In this document: one piece after another, positions 33,801 through 48,100 of the stretch
Position numbering within the stretch: the first letter of the stretch is position 1
Layout of the letters: each line of letters begins with the position of its first letter
DNA from: Poronia punctata
Taxonomy: Eukaryota; Ascomycota; Sordariomycetes; Xylariales; Xylariaceae
Length of the DNA: 64,000 nt
Direction: 5' to 3'
Assembly (NCBI GenBank): GCA_022579005.1
Contig: MU401473.1
Location: 62,001 to 126,000, forward strand
Translations under genes and position numbers: made by a program
The notes under the pieces: generated by a model
Database searches by the model: none
The model's input: only the letters and a program-made list of their open reading frames with translations
Told to the model about the DNA's origin: nothing

Positions 33801-36800
33801 CTAAATCGTCGTACCGGACTTATGTAACACATACCTACCTAGGTAGTGTGCTAGATTGACAACGTTGGTAAATAGGTAAGGGTGTTTCCAATGCGCCCAG
33901 AATCGCTTCAGCCACCGTCTACGAGTAGGATAGTACGAGGTTTGTCGTACTTGTGTAGACAAATCTCGTATCCAAGAAATGTTATGCCAAGAAATACATC
34001 GCACATATACATAGATATCTCCATCATCTCCTTATCAATGTACGTGTATGCGACCTCGTGGGAGTTGGGCGGGACGTGGTGCGGGAAGCCTTGCGCACAT
34101 CAACGCATGTCAGCTGTAATAAGTATACACCCCCACGGCTCCCGCCGGCGAGTACCGTCGCCGGCTCTCGGTGGGTTTCGTCAGTGATTTTGTAAAATAC
34201 TCGTAATTATTTTTAGTCATACTGACTATCGTTAGAAGTCGTACGACAAACTTGGGTGACAATATAATCGCAAAGCATCGGTCATGATCATCAAGGGGAA
34301 AAGACTATAACCCCAGATGCTGACAAGAATCCTTCGCGACATACTCTTGAAAAGGCAAGTGGCTTCCTTTTTGGCCCAGTTAGAGTACGGCGTGGACCAA
34401 CGTTTTGGGAATACCCATGACACGGTAGCGCTATAGTATGGTACCTTGCTCATTAAAGTGTATATGCCCACTCAGCCGGTGTCATTACAGTTATTATTGC
34501 ACCGACTTCCCGGGACAGCCTATACTCGTAAGCTTGTCATTACCACGGCAAAGCATATAGTGCAGGTACTTGGTTGAATCGGTTGACCCTCGACGCTGTC
34601 CTTTTTCTCTTGGTATTATAAATCGTCATACACATAGGTATTCTAGGCTTTGTATGTCCAGATGAGTACAGTCAAAGACAACATTAGGTTCGACGCCTTC
34701 TGTCGTTACTTTCTAAGGCACATCAACGTCAGCAATGGTGGATAGGGATGAAATTACCTAATAGTTGGCCCTAACACTGCAAGGTAGATTCGCCTACCAG
34801 GGACTTTTCTACGAGTAGTCTGAAAGCGTACACGTAATCGAAAACAACAGAAATAGTTATCACGATGGGGAGCTTAATATTACTTATTACTGTAGTGTGC
34901 CGGGCTAGATAGTTATTTTTCATAGCAAACATTAGCCTTGTCTCAACCACCTAGGTACATCCATGCTACCTTCCGTATACGAGTACAGCTAGACCTCTCG
35001 ACGACCCCTGACATACAAGGAAAAATGACGACAGGGCTCATATACACGTACACGTGAGTATCCCGCCAAGGGAGAGTACATATGCCGCATTAGCATTAGG
35101 GTTGGAGACGACAACGGGATGGCCCCTCCCCTGGCATCCACCAGGATCTACCTCTGATGGTGCGTGGATTGCGGGAGACAAGCTACTGCACATAAGTAGA
35201 CGATTTCGGCACCTTGCATAGAATTCATACCTCATACAGCCCAAATAAACTTGGTTGCTGTCGACAGGGAGGCGAGAATACATGCCGTGGTCTCGATGAC
35301 GGCGTGGCACTGCAACAGAAAACTTTGCTACTACCGACATGTTCTGGATTCTCGACTAACCTAGTATAAACCTGTTCGGATCTCTGTTAGGGTCGTACTA
35401 TCAACGCTTGGCACACTTACGCACGCTCTGGTTGGACTTGTGTAGAATATTTTTTTGCCTCTGCTTCACAGGTTTCCCTGCAAATCGTCCATTTACCTAC
35501 CACATACCCCGAAGGGCCTTGCCTCCCTCCCATATCTACAAGTACTGACTGTACGTAGTATACTCGCGGTGCTTTCTTTGGCAGATTTGGGCAGGCCAAA
35601 GTCTTCACGCTACCCCGCCACTCCATTGGAACTATATACGTTGTAGATGTAGGTGTGTACTTACATTTGAAATTCATAATGCATGTACTGTACATATATG
35701 ATGTGTTTACATTGACATTAATGCCTTAATGTTACCTTCTACTGGACCGTGGATGCCTAGGCTGCCGAGAGGGCCTCTTACCTTGCGGTATTACTTTGTT
35801 AACCTTGGGGTGTTGAAATGGAAGGGGCCTGCAAAGGGCATTTTATTATGAGAAAATACATAGGTAGCTCCTTACCAATCGATCATTTTCACGGGTCCCT
35901 TGAGGTTGAGACGAGAGATGGGGTGCTGCAATCTTGTATCGTACCTTCTATCCTATAGCCTATAGGTAATTACATGTACCCAGGTACGGCACTCGACATA
36001 TGTACGTACCTTACGTACCTGTCGGAGATACATGAGGTATCCACCTGCTTAGTCTGTCCCAGAGTACAGGAAATGTGGCGCTACTGAAACACCAGACTGG
36101 CGCTTGTCCTCGATACTCGATATGCAAGACGTTCAGCCGTTTGCCTGGCAAATGACAGACGGTAAATGGGCTGGTTCTTCAGCGGCTTTTCGGTTTTCAG
36201 CTTCGATTATTGATCCCGCCAAAGGAAAAAAGAGGGGAGCCGGCAAATGTATTGTCTGTACGTGTAGTAGATCGATCGGAGAATTGCAGATCAAAAACGC
36301 AGGACATCGTTCATCAGAGGTGTGATGCTCCCTCCATGCCAAAAGATTTTGCTGTGTCTAGTCTACAGTTAGCAGCTATTGACTCAGAATACCTATTCTA
36401 GGCACGTTATATATATATATTTTATGCCCAATGTGAACAGATGACAGGGCGCCGTTGAACGTTGCGCCAGCCACAGGACGGTTCACATCCCGGTAGGTTT
36501 CAAGCTTGCCATGCCGGCACGAACTGTCTGCGAGCCTGAGATGGCCGAAGACGCAGCCCCCCGGTAGATCACCCCCATCCCTCTAGTGGCCAAATTAGCT
36601 TCTTTGCGATATTTTTTTTTAGGTCTGGGCACAGGTTATGTCGGGCTGTGCTCGTGCACCGGTTTATGCGACGGCGACCTGGCAATAGACAGCCATTGGC
36701 CTACTGGTCGGCGACGAGAAAAGAGGTTGCGGCGACCGTTGCAGACAGCGGGGCAACCTGCCTCCGATCGAACTAAACCACGGCCGGCAGTGTGCCGACT

Positions 36801-39800
36801 AGGACCAACTAGGCACCTAATATAGACACTCGACTTAACAAGGCATCTAGTACCTACCAGGTCTGCCAGGTCTACCTGTGGTTGAACAACCTCATCGCCA
36901 CGTACTATCCGTCCTTGACAATCGGTCAAGATATTTCTTCTATAAACGTCTAACAAAACTACGTCACGGTATCCCGAATATTTGCGTCGGCGCATCAACC
37001 ATCGATGAGCTCTATGCCTATTTATATACGTGTGTGCGATAAATATGTATGTCATACCTTTTAGGTGTATAACGTCCCTGACGGCAGGGAAATCAATTAA
37101 CCTTACTCGCTTTTGCGTCAAGGTTGGTGCCACGGATGCAAATCATTCTCCGAAAGGGGCTCGAGTTCCAACCGGCTGTCTTCCAATGGAACGCCCGAGA
37201 GAGAAGAGGGACACCTACAAGGTAATTACACCCCTCTCCTCGGTTCAGCGCTAGATTACATACTGTCTACACAAAAGCGTGACGGCTCCCAAATGCGGAG
37301 GTCACATTGCTGTCGAACCTCTCCGGCATCAGAATACATTAACACACCTCCCACCGTCACATAAATACTACAGTACAGCGTACGGCACACAAGGTACGGG
37401 CGTACAACGTATCGATGTGCATGTCCAAGCCCACGCCCGGCACAACGAACCTTGGAGACCATGGGTGGCCTTGGCGATGCTTCGAGTAAGCTGGTCCTTT
37501 AATACTCCTTGCCTCACCAATGGCTGTGGTACCATGTTTTCTTCTGTCGTGTTCGAGCTGGCGCAAAACAAGCAATCCCGATTCTTTCCAATGTAACCCG
37601 ACCCGACCCAAACTGGGCAAAGGCATCAGCTCCATCCCCCTTTCCTTGGCGGCGTTGTCAACCTGAAAACAGAATAAGATGAAACAACCTATGACAGAGT
37701 GGTTTAGAAAGAGAAATAAAAATAAGGATGAAGAAAAGAAAACCACTCAGGAGCAAGATATCCAGAATCAACGGTAGTTTGGTAGAAGACGGCCAAGGTA
37801 GCAGGGCCAAGAAGCATGGCCCGCGGAGTAATAACTTTCTCCTTACATATGCAGTGAGAGCCCAGAACGCTGGTTGACCTAGGTTAGGTAACATAATATG
37901 TCGGGCATGAATGTACGTGTATGTGTTCTTCTGATGATGGTGACCGGAGAAAGGCGTGAACGTGGTGGGGATTTTCTGGCTAGCTAAATACTTAGTGCGG
38001 AGTGTCGTTTTATTTAGTGTTGCGCTGGTCGACCCTGGATCGACTGTCACTTTCAGTTGAGTACCTATTGCAATATACGTGTGTGCGATGTATCTTGGAC
38101 GGTGGAAAGACGGCGGCGACGCGATGTACATCAATATAGGTATGTCCATGTATGACATCTACCCACGTGCGCACAAAATGTGCAAGTAGATACCTACATG
38201 CATTACTCAAAAGATGCAAACGATAGGCCAGTTGCGTATGCGGGTCACATGGATGTATATTAACCTACGTATCTACAGGTTTGTAAGTACAGATGAGTAG
38301 GAACACAAAAGGCATGATATAGATGTCGGGGGGTCTGTACCTAACCTACATGTACAGAAGGTAGGAGCACAGATATGGGGGTAGGTACTAGGTAGGAGAT
38401 AGGTTCTGATGTAGGTTAGCTTCATTGCCTCGACTCTACTCGTACCTACCGGCTTTTTTCCCTATTGCATTTTGCATACCTACCTACCCACACGTAGAAC
38501 AACCCTTTCCTGATGCATAGAGGTACTGGAAGTGGACAAAACGCCGCTCGAGCACCAGCACCATCCAGCACTACCACACCCGATCCGCCATCACGGTTGG
38601 CCTAGCGTGGCCCATACATCCCATCTGTTTATGGGTCCCAGGGATCAAGTTCAACACAGAAGGCAGGGCCCGGACTTGGCCCACCTTTGTTCGAAACCCC
38701 GTTGTTGGTTAGCGGCTTGGTATCAAGGAAGTGTGAGCTCGCGAAGCTGCTAGGGTGCTAGGCTAGTTGGTCTACGAGTAACGTTTAGGTACATACCTTT
38801 TACCTGGTAGGTCATGCTAGGTTGGAAGTTCCTAAATTCCCAGCCCTGCTCTCCTGTTCGTTGCCCATGCTCAACGCCCCATGTTCGGCCCCCCATGATG
38901 TTCGGTCCCCTTGCTCTCCGCTTGCCCATGTTGTTTTGTTTCGCATGTACCTGTCCATGCTTCCTAGGTAGTTCTACCCATGCTCGGTTGCCTTCCTTGG
39001 CTGATGGCCAGCAGCAGGGCCGTGCAGGGGTTCGTTCGTAGGCAGTTTGAAGGATTCTCCCACATCCAGTTTTATTATTATTGTTATTATTATCATTAGT
39101 ATTATATTTCCCCGATTTTTACATATGTGTAGCCGCTCTAGTCCAGCACGGGTCTTCCGACCGGGGCAGATGTTAGTCTGGTTTTCTTAGCTCAATCCGA
39201 GCCGAGTCTCCTTATGTGCGTTTGATGGTTGTTCCGTCCTTACTGGTCTTTTTTTGCCTTGGCTGTGTGAACTGACTGGACCAACTTGACCAGACTCAAC
39301 TTCACGGGTCACGTCACCCACACTCACTTCCTTGAATCTATAATTCTATTTTCTAATTTTCCTTTTACTGTTTTCAATGTCAAACGTCTACGACCCGTCC
39401 GCCGAATTCGAGTCCTTTGCCCTCTCCCGCTACTTCTATTGTTGCCCTGCCTGCTGCCGTTGCGCTGCTCCCCACGCTGCTGTTGGAAACGAACGCATCT
39501 TGGTCCTGAACGATCATTCTGTTGCCGCGTCCTTGTGTACTTGTTAATGAGGCGTTGACCGCAATCGCGCTTCTTTTTGGGGAAAAACGTCCGGTCTACC
39601 AAGCCGTCGTCGTCTTAACATATTTCGCCGCGCTCCTCTTGGAGAACCGCCACCCCAGATACTAGAAACTAGAAATCGCAACAACCAACTTAGTAATCAA
39701 TAATCCTATGGCTACGAACACTCTGGTCAGATTACAGCTTCGACACTGAGTAACCCATTGGGAGGATCGGGTTTCGGCAGCTTTCTTCGGAACGACAAGG

Positions 39801-40227
39801 GTACAGGTGAAAAGAGCCGTAAAGAGGTAGATATAGCGCGGCATTGTAGTTGCACAACACCTCGAGGCTACCTGGCAACGAGACCCGAGAGTAGCGCTTC
39901 GATTTGCCCGAGGAACCGACTCTGTTCAAATTGTGTGGCCTCCGGTCTGGTGCGAGGGCAACCTCAACCCCTCGCAACAGGTCTGCCCGCATTCATGCTT
40001 AGCCCAACGCTACTACGCTAGGTTGAATAGAGGGGAGCAAATTATACCAGCTACTCTCCGCACCGCGTCTGAAGTCGTCTTCTGCAGCCCGTTCCGTCGT
40101 ATGCTCTCTGCATGCTCGCTTTACGTCTGCTGGGGCCCTCGACAGTTCACCAAGGTGGGAAGTCATCCGAGACGCACCCACGCCAGTCCGCCAGCCTATC
40201 GAGGCTTGTGAAGACGAATACTCGACG
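24825..40227. other. About 15.4 kb gene-poor region
   Basis: I find no open frame with family features, splice structure or coding-like composition. The region is rich in CCTAGGTA, TAGGTACC, ACCTACCTA and GTACGTAC words; a 12-bp palindrome CTACCTAGGTAG lies at 33835-33846. It also has microsatellites: (CATA)n near 26508-26532, poly(A) near 26630-26648, (TA)n at 31080-31097. AT-rich tracts occupy 26100-26300. No transposase, reverse transcriptase or LTR is visible. The last 800 bp probably hold the promoter and leader of the 40228 regulator. Non-coding RNA genes would be missed by eye. Confidence 0.55.
31080..31097. repeat. (TA)n microsatellite
   Basis: About nine TA dinucleotides. Confidence 0.9.
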
Positions 40228-42833
40228 ATGGCGGCATCGTCCCATAACTTGTTCCCTCGCTCGCCCACACGATCATACGATTCATCTCCAGTCTCATCCG
40301 CCACCTCGCCCCGGCCCCAGTCCCACTACCTGAACAGCTTCATGGGCCAGAACATCAGATCAAATCCGGGCCACGCGCCGCAGCCGATAGGCATCCCGCC
40401 TATGCCTTCGGGGGCGCAGTCTTCGTTTCAGTCCTTTACTCCCGTAACCGCGAGCTCGATGATGGGACGGGAGTCCCTGGCCTCGAACGACTCGGGCGTG
40501 AGCACGCCTGGGCTTTCGAGCGCGCAGCTGTCGGCCAACGTCCAGGCCCAGAAACGAGCATACCGACAACGCAGAAAAGACCCTAGGTACGTATCTCCCC
40601 GAGCAACTTACTGGTAGTCCCGTACCAAGTCTTGTTCTCCTGCTGCGCTGTTGGTCTCGCCCCAGCGTCTGGTCATTCTCCCACTGACTCGGATGTGTAC
40701 CGGTCCAGCTGCGACGCCTGCCGGGAAAGGAAGGTCAAATGCGATGCGACGGAGACGACGAGCTGCTCGGAGTGTTCTAGTCGCAATGTGAAATGTCAGT
40801 TCACCAAGGAGACGAACCGCCGAATGTCGTCTATCAAGCAGGTGCAAGATTTGGAGAAGCAGATGGAAAGGGTACGGAGGGAGAACAGCAGTCTGAGGCG
40901 CAGTCTCGCGGAGCGCACGGGCGGGGAGCACATGGAAGTCGACGCCGAAGCCGCCGGAGAGTTGGCAGTCCGCCTTCCTGATATGAATTCCGAGCCACGG
41001 AAGCGGAAGCGAACGATGTCACTAATACAGGATCATCAGACCAGAGCTGTTTTCCGCGGCGTATCGAAGGGCCTCATGAAAGCACCGGCGCTGTACCGGC
41101 CATGGCCCGCGGCAGCAATATCGGAGCATGCCCGACCTCGGCTGCCGCCCAAGATGACTACGGACAATCTTATTCGCACATACTACGCATCCGTCCATGT
41201 CATGACGCCCATCGTACACTGGCCGACGTTCCAGCACGACGTGGAAAGGCTATACCACAGCAACGACTTGGCACAGGTTCCCTCTCCCTGGTTAGCCATG
41301 TTTTTCGCCGTTCTCGCGGTGGGGAGCCTGTTCAGTACGGACCCTGTCCCCGATCGAGCGGTACAGGCGGGCGAGTTCATGGAAGTTTCGAAGAGCCTGA
41401 TGGACCCCTGGGCTAACGATTATGTGCTGGATGACGTGCGTGGTCTCTTTCTCCTGACGGTTGCCCTGTACGAGATGAACCTGAAATCGGCCGCATGGAA
41501 GTGGCTGGGAAAGGCGATCCGATGCGCCCAAGACCTTGAGCTGCATTTGGAGGTTGGAGCGCGGTCGAGAGTAGACGCCGACATGCGACGCAGGGTGTGG
41601 TGGGCAATCTACATATTGGACCGGACGCTATCTTTAGATCTAGGGCGACCTTTTATGATCGAAGACGGCGATTGCGATGTCGTACTGCCCGAACCGTGCG
41701 ATGACCATCTTCTACTAGAATCCGAGGCGCCCATCGTCCGCCCCAACACGAGTGCTCTGACGCAATTCATGCACGCCATCCTCAACGTGGTGCGATCATT
41801 CACCGCGCTCAGGAAAGCCTTCTCCTCTCCGGTAATCGAACGGTCCCAGTTGGCCACGTTCGACGGCCACTTCAACACGTGCCAGAATCTGTTCCCTCCC
41901 CTCCTCGACCCGAGCAACCGGGAGTCGATTGCTCCCCATGTGCTCATGCCATTCGTCTACCTTTTGAATGCGCGTCTGCACCTGCACCGTCACAACCTGA
42001 GTCCGTCATGTCCCCACGAAGCCCGTGCCGAGGCTGTCGAACAGTGCACGGCGGTCGCATACGATACGGCTCGGTTGATGGAGCGTTCAAGCGCCAGCCT
42101 TGCCGATTCGGCGACCACTCTCCTTGTTACGCACCTGTTTCGGTCCACGCTGTTTCTACTTTTGAGGGGGTGCCGGGAACAGGCGACGACCTGTCTCAGG
42201 GTGCTTAGCTCCGTACATGAAAGGAGGGATGCGGCCGCTGCTTGTGGACGTTATATCTCCTTCTTTGTGAATATTCTCCGTACTAAACAGCACGAAGCGG
42301 TGGACCGTCTGCCGCGGCCGGCCTTGCCAGGGTACCCTCCACAGTCGGGGTTGATTCACCCTAGGGCAGTGCAAGAATCATTGATGAGAGACGAAGAGCT
42401 GCTTCTCTATGTCAGTGCCGATATGCAAGCCGGGACGGAGAGCTCGTGGGTTTGGGTAGGAGCCGAAAGAGACCCCGCCATTCCTCCAGCTCCCGCGACA
42501 TCGAGAGGGCTTGGTTCGGTCGACAAGCGTACCGGTCTGACTGCCGAGGAGCGAAAAGACTGGGGAGGCTGGGAAGAGTTGATCGAATCCGTTCGAGGAT
42601 TAGGACCCACCACGACACAGAACACAATACCACATTACGCACTCGCACCGGCGTTGCTTCCAGCGCAAACTTTACCTCCCATTGTGGTGGAACAGCAACA
42701 AAAAGCAAACATTCCCCGGAGTAGCACAACAGGCACCGGAACTGGCACAGATAGTAATAAGAACAGTCCAACACCGGGCGCAGGTGGAAGCAGTCGAAGT
42801 ACGGAAAGGATTAGCATCGCAAACATCATCTAA
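40228..42833 (+). CDS. Zn2Cys6 transcription factor with fungal middle homology region
   Basis: Two exons, 40228-40586 and 40709-42833, 827 residues. The 122-nt intron (GTACGT ... CCAG) splits the Ser codon just before the first zinc cysteine. Residues 1-105 are a Ser/Pro-rich disordered region. Next comes a basic AQKRAYRQRRKD stretch, then the zinc cluster with spacing CX2CX6CX7CX2CX6C (Cys121-Cys149). A coiled coil follows (VQDLEKQMERVRRENSSLRR), probably for dimerisation. The fungal-specific regulatory domain spans about 260-480 (VHVMTPIVHWPTFQHDVE, RRRVWWAIYILDRTLSLDLGRP). The C-terminus is Gln/Thr/Gly rich. It is a nuclear DNA-binding activator or repressor; the regulated pathway is not evident from the neighbours. 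Confidence 0.92.
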
Positions 42834-45142
42834 AGGGGGGGGGGGGCCATAGGAATGAGAGGTGGAGAAGACCAGAAAAGAGAGACTTGAAGGAAAAAAA
42901 CTCGAAATAAAGATAAATTGGTTGGGCTGTAAGCAGCCACACGCGAAACCAAACACATCACGATCACCAAAAATAGACAAGCCGAATACCCGAACGAAAC
43001 TCATTCATTTTCTCCTCTGTCGCCGCTGTCGCCGTTATATTGCTCATTGCTCATCGTTTACGAATCTTTCCCGACTGATGACCAAACGCGGACAAGAGTA
43101 GACTTCTTTCTTTGACTTCTTTTCCCTGCCTTTTTTATTTTATCCCACGCTTTGACCCGACGACATGGAGGCATGTATTGAGGAAGGAGGTAACGTGGCA
43201 ACGCATTTGATACGATCTTGTAATTACGATACCCCTCAGATTTCGTTGAAATTTCGTTGCATTGCGAGAGGATAAACGGGCTTGGGCATTGATCTGACGC
43301 CATAGACGACGAATAATCTTCTCCCGCTTTTCCTTTGCCTTTTGTTTTCTCTTTCATATCCATTCCTTCCCCTCGCCGCGCAAAACTTGCTCGTATTACG
43401 TCTATTGTGCATATTCCATTACTTTGCCTCCTGGCTTACTTGCTTACGCCTCGTTTATTATTTTCCCTTTTAACGGCACCCTCAGTCTCTTTGGGCTTAC
43501 AAGAGCCTAAAGATGCCAAACGATGATACCGTATGTCAGTTTTTCCTTGGAAACAGAGATTCTCCTTATCTATCAGCTGTGTTTTTTGCCAAGTTCCTGT
43601 GTCGCGGTATGCTTGTGGCTGGTTCTGTCTGTTTGTCTTTAACCCTATTTCTTGTGGCGCTCATCTGTCACTGCCTGCCCCAGTCTCACTGTCATATTTG
43701 TGTTTCCCAGCTGATATGATTTGTGGACTTGAGGCCTGCCATTGTGTAATGTACAATATCGGTTGATCCAGTACCGGTCGACTCTGCTTCCCTAACCTAG
43801 TCTTTTATTTTATTTTCCCCCATTGTCACTTGCGGAGACGAGGAGGGGGCGAGAGTGCCGACATTATGACCGAACAAGCCTCTGTGGACCGAGAAATGAT
43901 CTCTCAGATTTGAGTAATTGGGGGGTATTCTTTTTTCGTTTTAGATAAAACTGGAACAATAAGATAGGGGGGTTTATTGAGACTTTCTGTGCGTTTGACA
44001 TATACCTTATTCTTGGTGGGAGAGACAACCAGATAGCAACGTGATGTTATGGGATCGTACATGTATGAACATTATGGACTGGTCTTAAGGAGCAAGACTG
44101 GATTGACGCTGGCTAGGATACACCTGTAATTCTATTTGTTACTTTGTTTAACTGATAGTAAGTAGAATACCATATTTGTGTGTTAATAAATCAATATATC
44201 AAAAGGCTTTGAAGTGCTGCTTGTCAAGTGATGTTGATGCTACGTAGAATTGAGTAGGTGTTTGATGATTGGATGACAAGGGTCCATACATGTACATACT
44301 GTACCACTACGTACACAGTACATGGATACTTGGGCTAGAATATGGGTACTTTTGTGTAGACAGTACATGAGATGGCATAGGCTCAAAAGAATCAAGCACA
44401 GCAACAATAATGTCGACATGGAAAGTTTCCAAGGTAACCTACATAGATAGGTTATAAATCAGTATCAGTTCAGTACTTCTCCTCCGCTTTTTGCAAGATC
44501 AGGAGTACAGGAACATTGGTTACTACATTGCTAATCGCTTAGCCAGGAGGGTTTTATATTGAGGGAACGTGTGTTATGATTTATGCAAACCACCGACTGA
44601 CTGGCCCATAGGCGCCAGACAGCCAGATAACCCCACAAGCTTCTTACGATCTTGCTTGGTAGGCACGCTAGTTAGGTGTGGTACTACGGAGGGTGCACCG
44701 TGCACGTGCATATCGACTACATCATCATACCTTACCTTTTAGGTACCTAGACGCTCTACAGCTACTAATGCACATGGTACGATGAGGCTGCAGCACCAGA
44801 ACCAGCACAATACACAATAAAGTAGTTACATGTACTTGACACATTCCTAGCAACCAGAACTTTCTCTGGTTTCTGTCTCTGTGCATATTCTTTAATAGTA
44901 TTTCACATATAGTCCACGTTGCTTAGGTATTCGGGCCCTCTCGTTGTTCTTCTGTCAGGGTGTCTTACTCCAGCCTCCCCATACGATCTACACTTTCTGT
45001 TGTTGCATTCCATACAGGCAGCCCGTCTATCTCCGCCCGGTGATCGCCCTTCAGGATCGCCCAGGGACTTTTGGGGTTGCTACGTGATATACGCGACACG
45101 ATAAGAGGCCGTACGATTCGAGATGCTTCTCTGGTTTGCGAC
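42834..45142. other. Intergenic region
   Basis: 3' flank of the transcription factor and promoter of the TBC gene. A pyrimidine-rich stretch runs about 43100-43500. No supported gene. Confidence 0.6.
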
Positions 45143-48100
45143 ATGGAGTCTGAGCAAGCTGCAACCTCTATTGCTATAGAGAGATCCTCATCGCAGCTCT
45201 CCTCCCTCTCTACTAAGAGTAACAGGGGCGACTACACAGTCCGTGCAAAGTCCCGATCGCGAAAGTTGACTTCACAACCATCGAGCTCGGCTTCCTCCAT
45301 CGCCGCTTCCGACAAGTCGCTGACCTCATTCCCGTCCTTCTCGCCTCAGCAAGACCGGCATGACGAAACGCTGATGCCGGCCGCCCGTGGGGTGGCTACC
45401 GGCAACCCGCAGATGTCAAAACGACAAGCATCCAAGTCCATAGTGGAGAGCTTGACCAGCATCGAAACGCCCAAAAACCCGCGTAACGCCCTTTTCGAAG
45501 ATACGCCTGTGCCCACCCGAAAAATACCTGGCGCGCTTCACCTTGCTGAGCCCGAATACATAGAACGCCTCATCACCAAACATGGCGCGGTCGACCTTGT
45601 CCGCCAGGTAGCCGAAGACCTAGCCCAGCGAGACGTTCAGATCGCAAACTTACGACGAAGGGCCGATGAGCGGGAGAGAGCTCTGAGGAGAATAATAATA
45701 GAGTGCGGGCTGTCCAACCTGGAGCTCGAAACAAAGTTGCGTTTGGTGGAGCGGGAGCAGAAAGAGTTGGATCGGTCGAAACGGAGGCTTGACGACGGCT
45801 TATCGAACCTGATGAACGACGCAATGCAAGACTCGCTGTCACAAACCGCCGCTTTCACTGGCTCGGGGATTGATGAAGGGCTCGAATCGACAGCTCAAAA
45901 TGCAAGTCCAGGCACGCCCCTGGAAAACAACAAAGGAACAATAAGGGGCTGGAAACAATATCTCTGGGGTACTGGCACTGGGAGGAAATCCAGGTCTGTA
46001 AGCATCAAGAGCGTCAATGGGGAAGGGGCCAAGACAGCCATCCGGGCGCCGATAACCGGAGATCGCCGGCCACCCATCCAGGAAGACCTCTTCACGCCGC
46101 CCGAGTCCGGTTCTACGAGGAGCTCTAGTCGAGCTTCGAGTATCTACTCGACGCATACTACGAGGAAACCGTCATCTTCGCTCGCTAGCATGGCTCTACA
46201 ACTTGTTGCGGGAAAGACCAACTACGACACTATCAGGGGACGGTCCGATTCGGCAGGGCATGCCGGGTCTTTGCGCACCTCGTCGGCCGCCAGCACCAAG
46301 ACGGGCGCATCAGCTCGCGGCAATTCGTCACAGTCAGGACCCAAGGCACTCATGTCGATGCGGCGGTCTACCCCGAGCTCCGCCAGTCTAGCTCAGCGTA
46401 CTCAGCTCTATGACAGGAGGGACATGTTGGGGACCTCTCCCGACGACGCAAGCAACAAGAGGCTCGATAATTACGTCCCTGTCGAGATGGACACGATATT
46501 CTCGCCCGAAGGGCAACCGCCCACGCTAACACATATATACAACAATTTCAACAATGCAGAATACCTTACAGATAGATTTGGCTTTATTTACGACCAGCGA
46601 AGGAAAATGAGGCAACGGGAAGCGACGCAGGTGGCGACGCGAATAAAACGCGGAAGTCGGGCAGAGATGCTATCGGGTGGGAGACTCAGTCTTTCGCCTA
46701 GCTCATTCGATGATGATACCAATCCGATACGAGACGTGGGGATCAACGACCGCCCCGGGTCACCGAGCTCGGCCTCTTCGGCCTCGATGGACCAAGGACG
46801 GCCCAAGAGGTGGCAGGATTACCTTAAAATCGCCACCTTTCCGACTGAGCTTCTCTCGCATACCCCGGTTGCCACCTCGGGCATCGAAGTCCTCGAGGGG
46901 CACGAGCAGCCCAAGTCCCCTGGCCTTATCACGACGAACGCAAGGGGGTTGATGCCATCCGCCACCACAACTGCGGCTTTGGATAGCAACTCGACGGCTA
47001 AAATGATCGAAGAGGCATCCGGGACACTTGTTCACGAGGACGCCGAACCGGTCAAGCTTCTCCTGAAGCAGTTGAGCGACGTCCATGATGCGTTGCAGCG
47101 TGAGAAGGCGATCCGATGGAATGAGTTCCTCCGCAAGGTCAGGGCAGAGCGCAAAAGAGAAGGAGAGGCAGCCGCTGCCGCTGCCGCCGCCGCTGCTGAG
47201 GCCCGCTTTCAAAGGGCTCCCGTTATGATTCCAGAAGCCAAGCTTACCGATGGCGAGACGATCGGGATCGCCGATCTAGGCTTCAAGGGGAAAGTAGGGC
47301 GAGCTAAATGGAACGAGTTCCGCAATCTAGTGCTTGGCGGTATTCCCGTCGCGAATCGGCCCAAGATCTGGGCAGAGTGTTCAGGTGCGCTGTCGATACG
47401 CGTACCAGGCTACTACGAAAGTCTTGTCTCTAGATCGGACAAGGATGACGACCCGATCGTCGTCTCGCAGATCGACATGGACATCAACCGGACGCTGACG
47501 GACAACATCTTCTTCCGCCGTGGTCCGGGCGTAGCCAAACTCAGCGAGGTGTTGAGGGCATACGCCCGGCGGAACCCCGAGGTGGGCTACTGCCAGGGCA
47601 TGAACCTCATCACGGCCAACTTGCTCCTCATCATGCCGTCTACCGAAGACACGTTTTGGGTTCTCGTCTCCATCGTCGAACGCATCCTACCTCTAGGTTA
47701 TTATGACCATAGCCTGATGGCGTCTCGCGCCGACCAGGTCGTCCTGCGTCAATATGTCAGCGCCGTGCTTCCCAAGCTCTCGCAGCATCTGGACAACCTC
47801 GGCATAGAGCTCGAGGCGCTGACGTTCCAGTGGTTTCTCAGCGTCTTCACCGACTGTCTCTCGGCCGAAGCCTTGTTCCGCGTTTGGGATGTTGTCCTCT
47901 GCATCAGCGATGGCTCCACCTTTCTCTTCCAGGTCGCACTGGCGCTCTTGAAACTTAACGAGCGACAACTCCTCCAATGCGACACGCCGGCAGCCATCTA
48001 CACGTATATCAATCACCAGATGACCAATCACGCAATCAGCATTGACGGCCTCATACAAGCGTCAGAGGGCCTGAGAAAGGTGGTGAGGCGGGAAGAAATC

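Noticed and set aside
24825..40227. Dozens of 60-165 codon frames on both strands
   Set aside because: None has family motifs, splice signals or consistent composition; the number is what random sequence of this base composition would give.
40360..42829. Antisense open frames opposite the transcription factor
   Set aside because: Shadows of the GC-rich coding strand; no independent motif.
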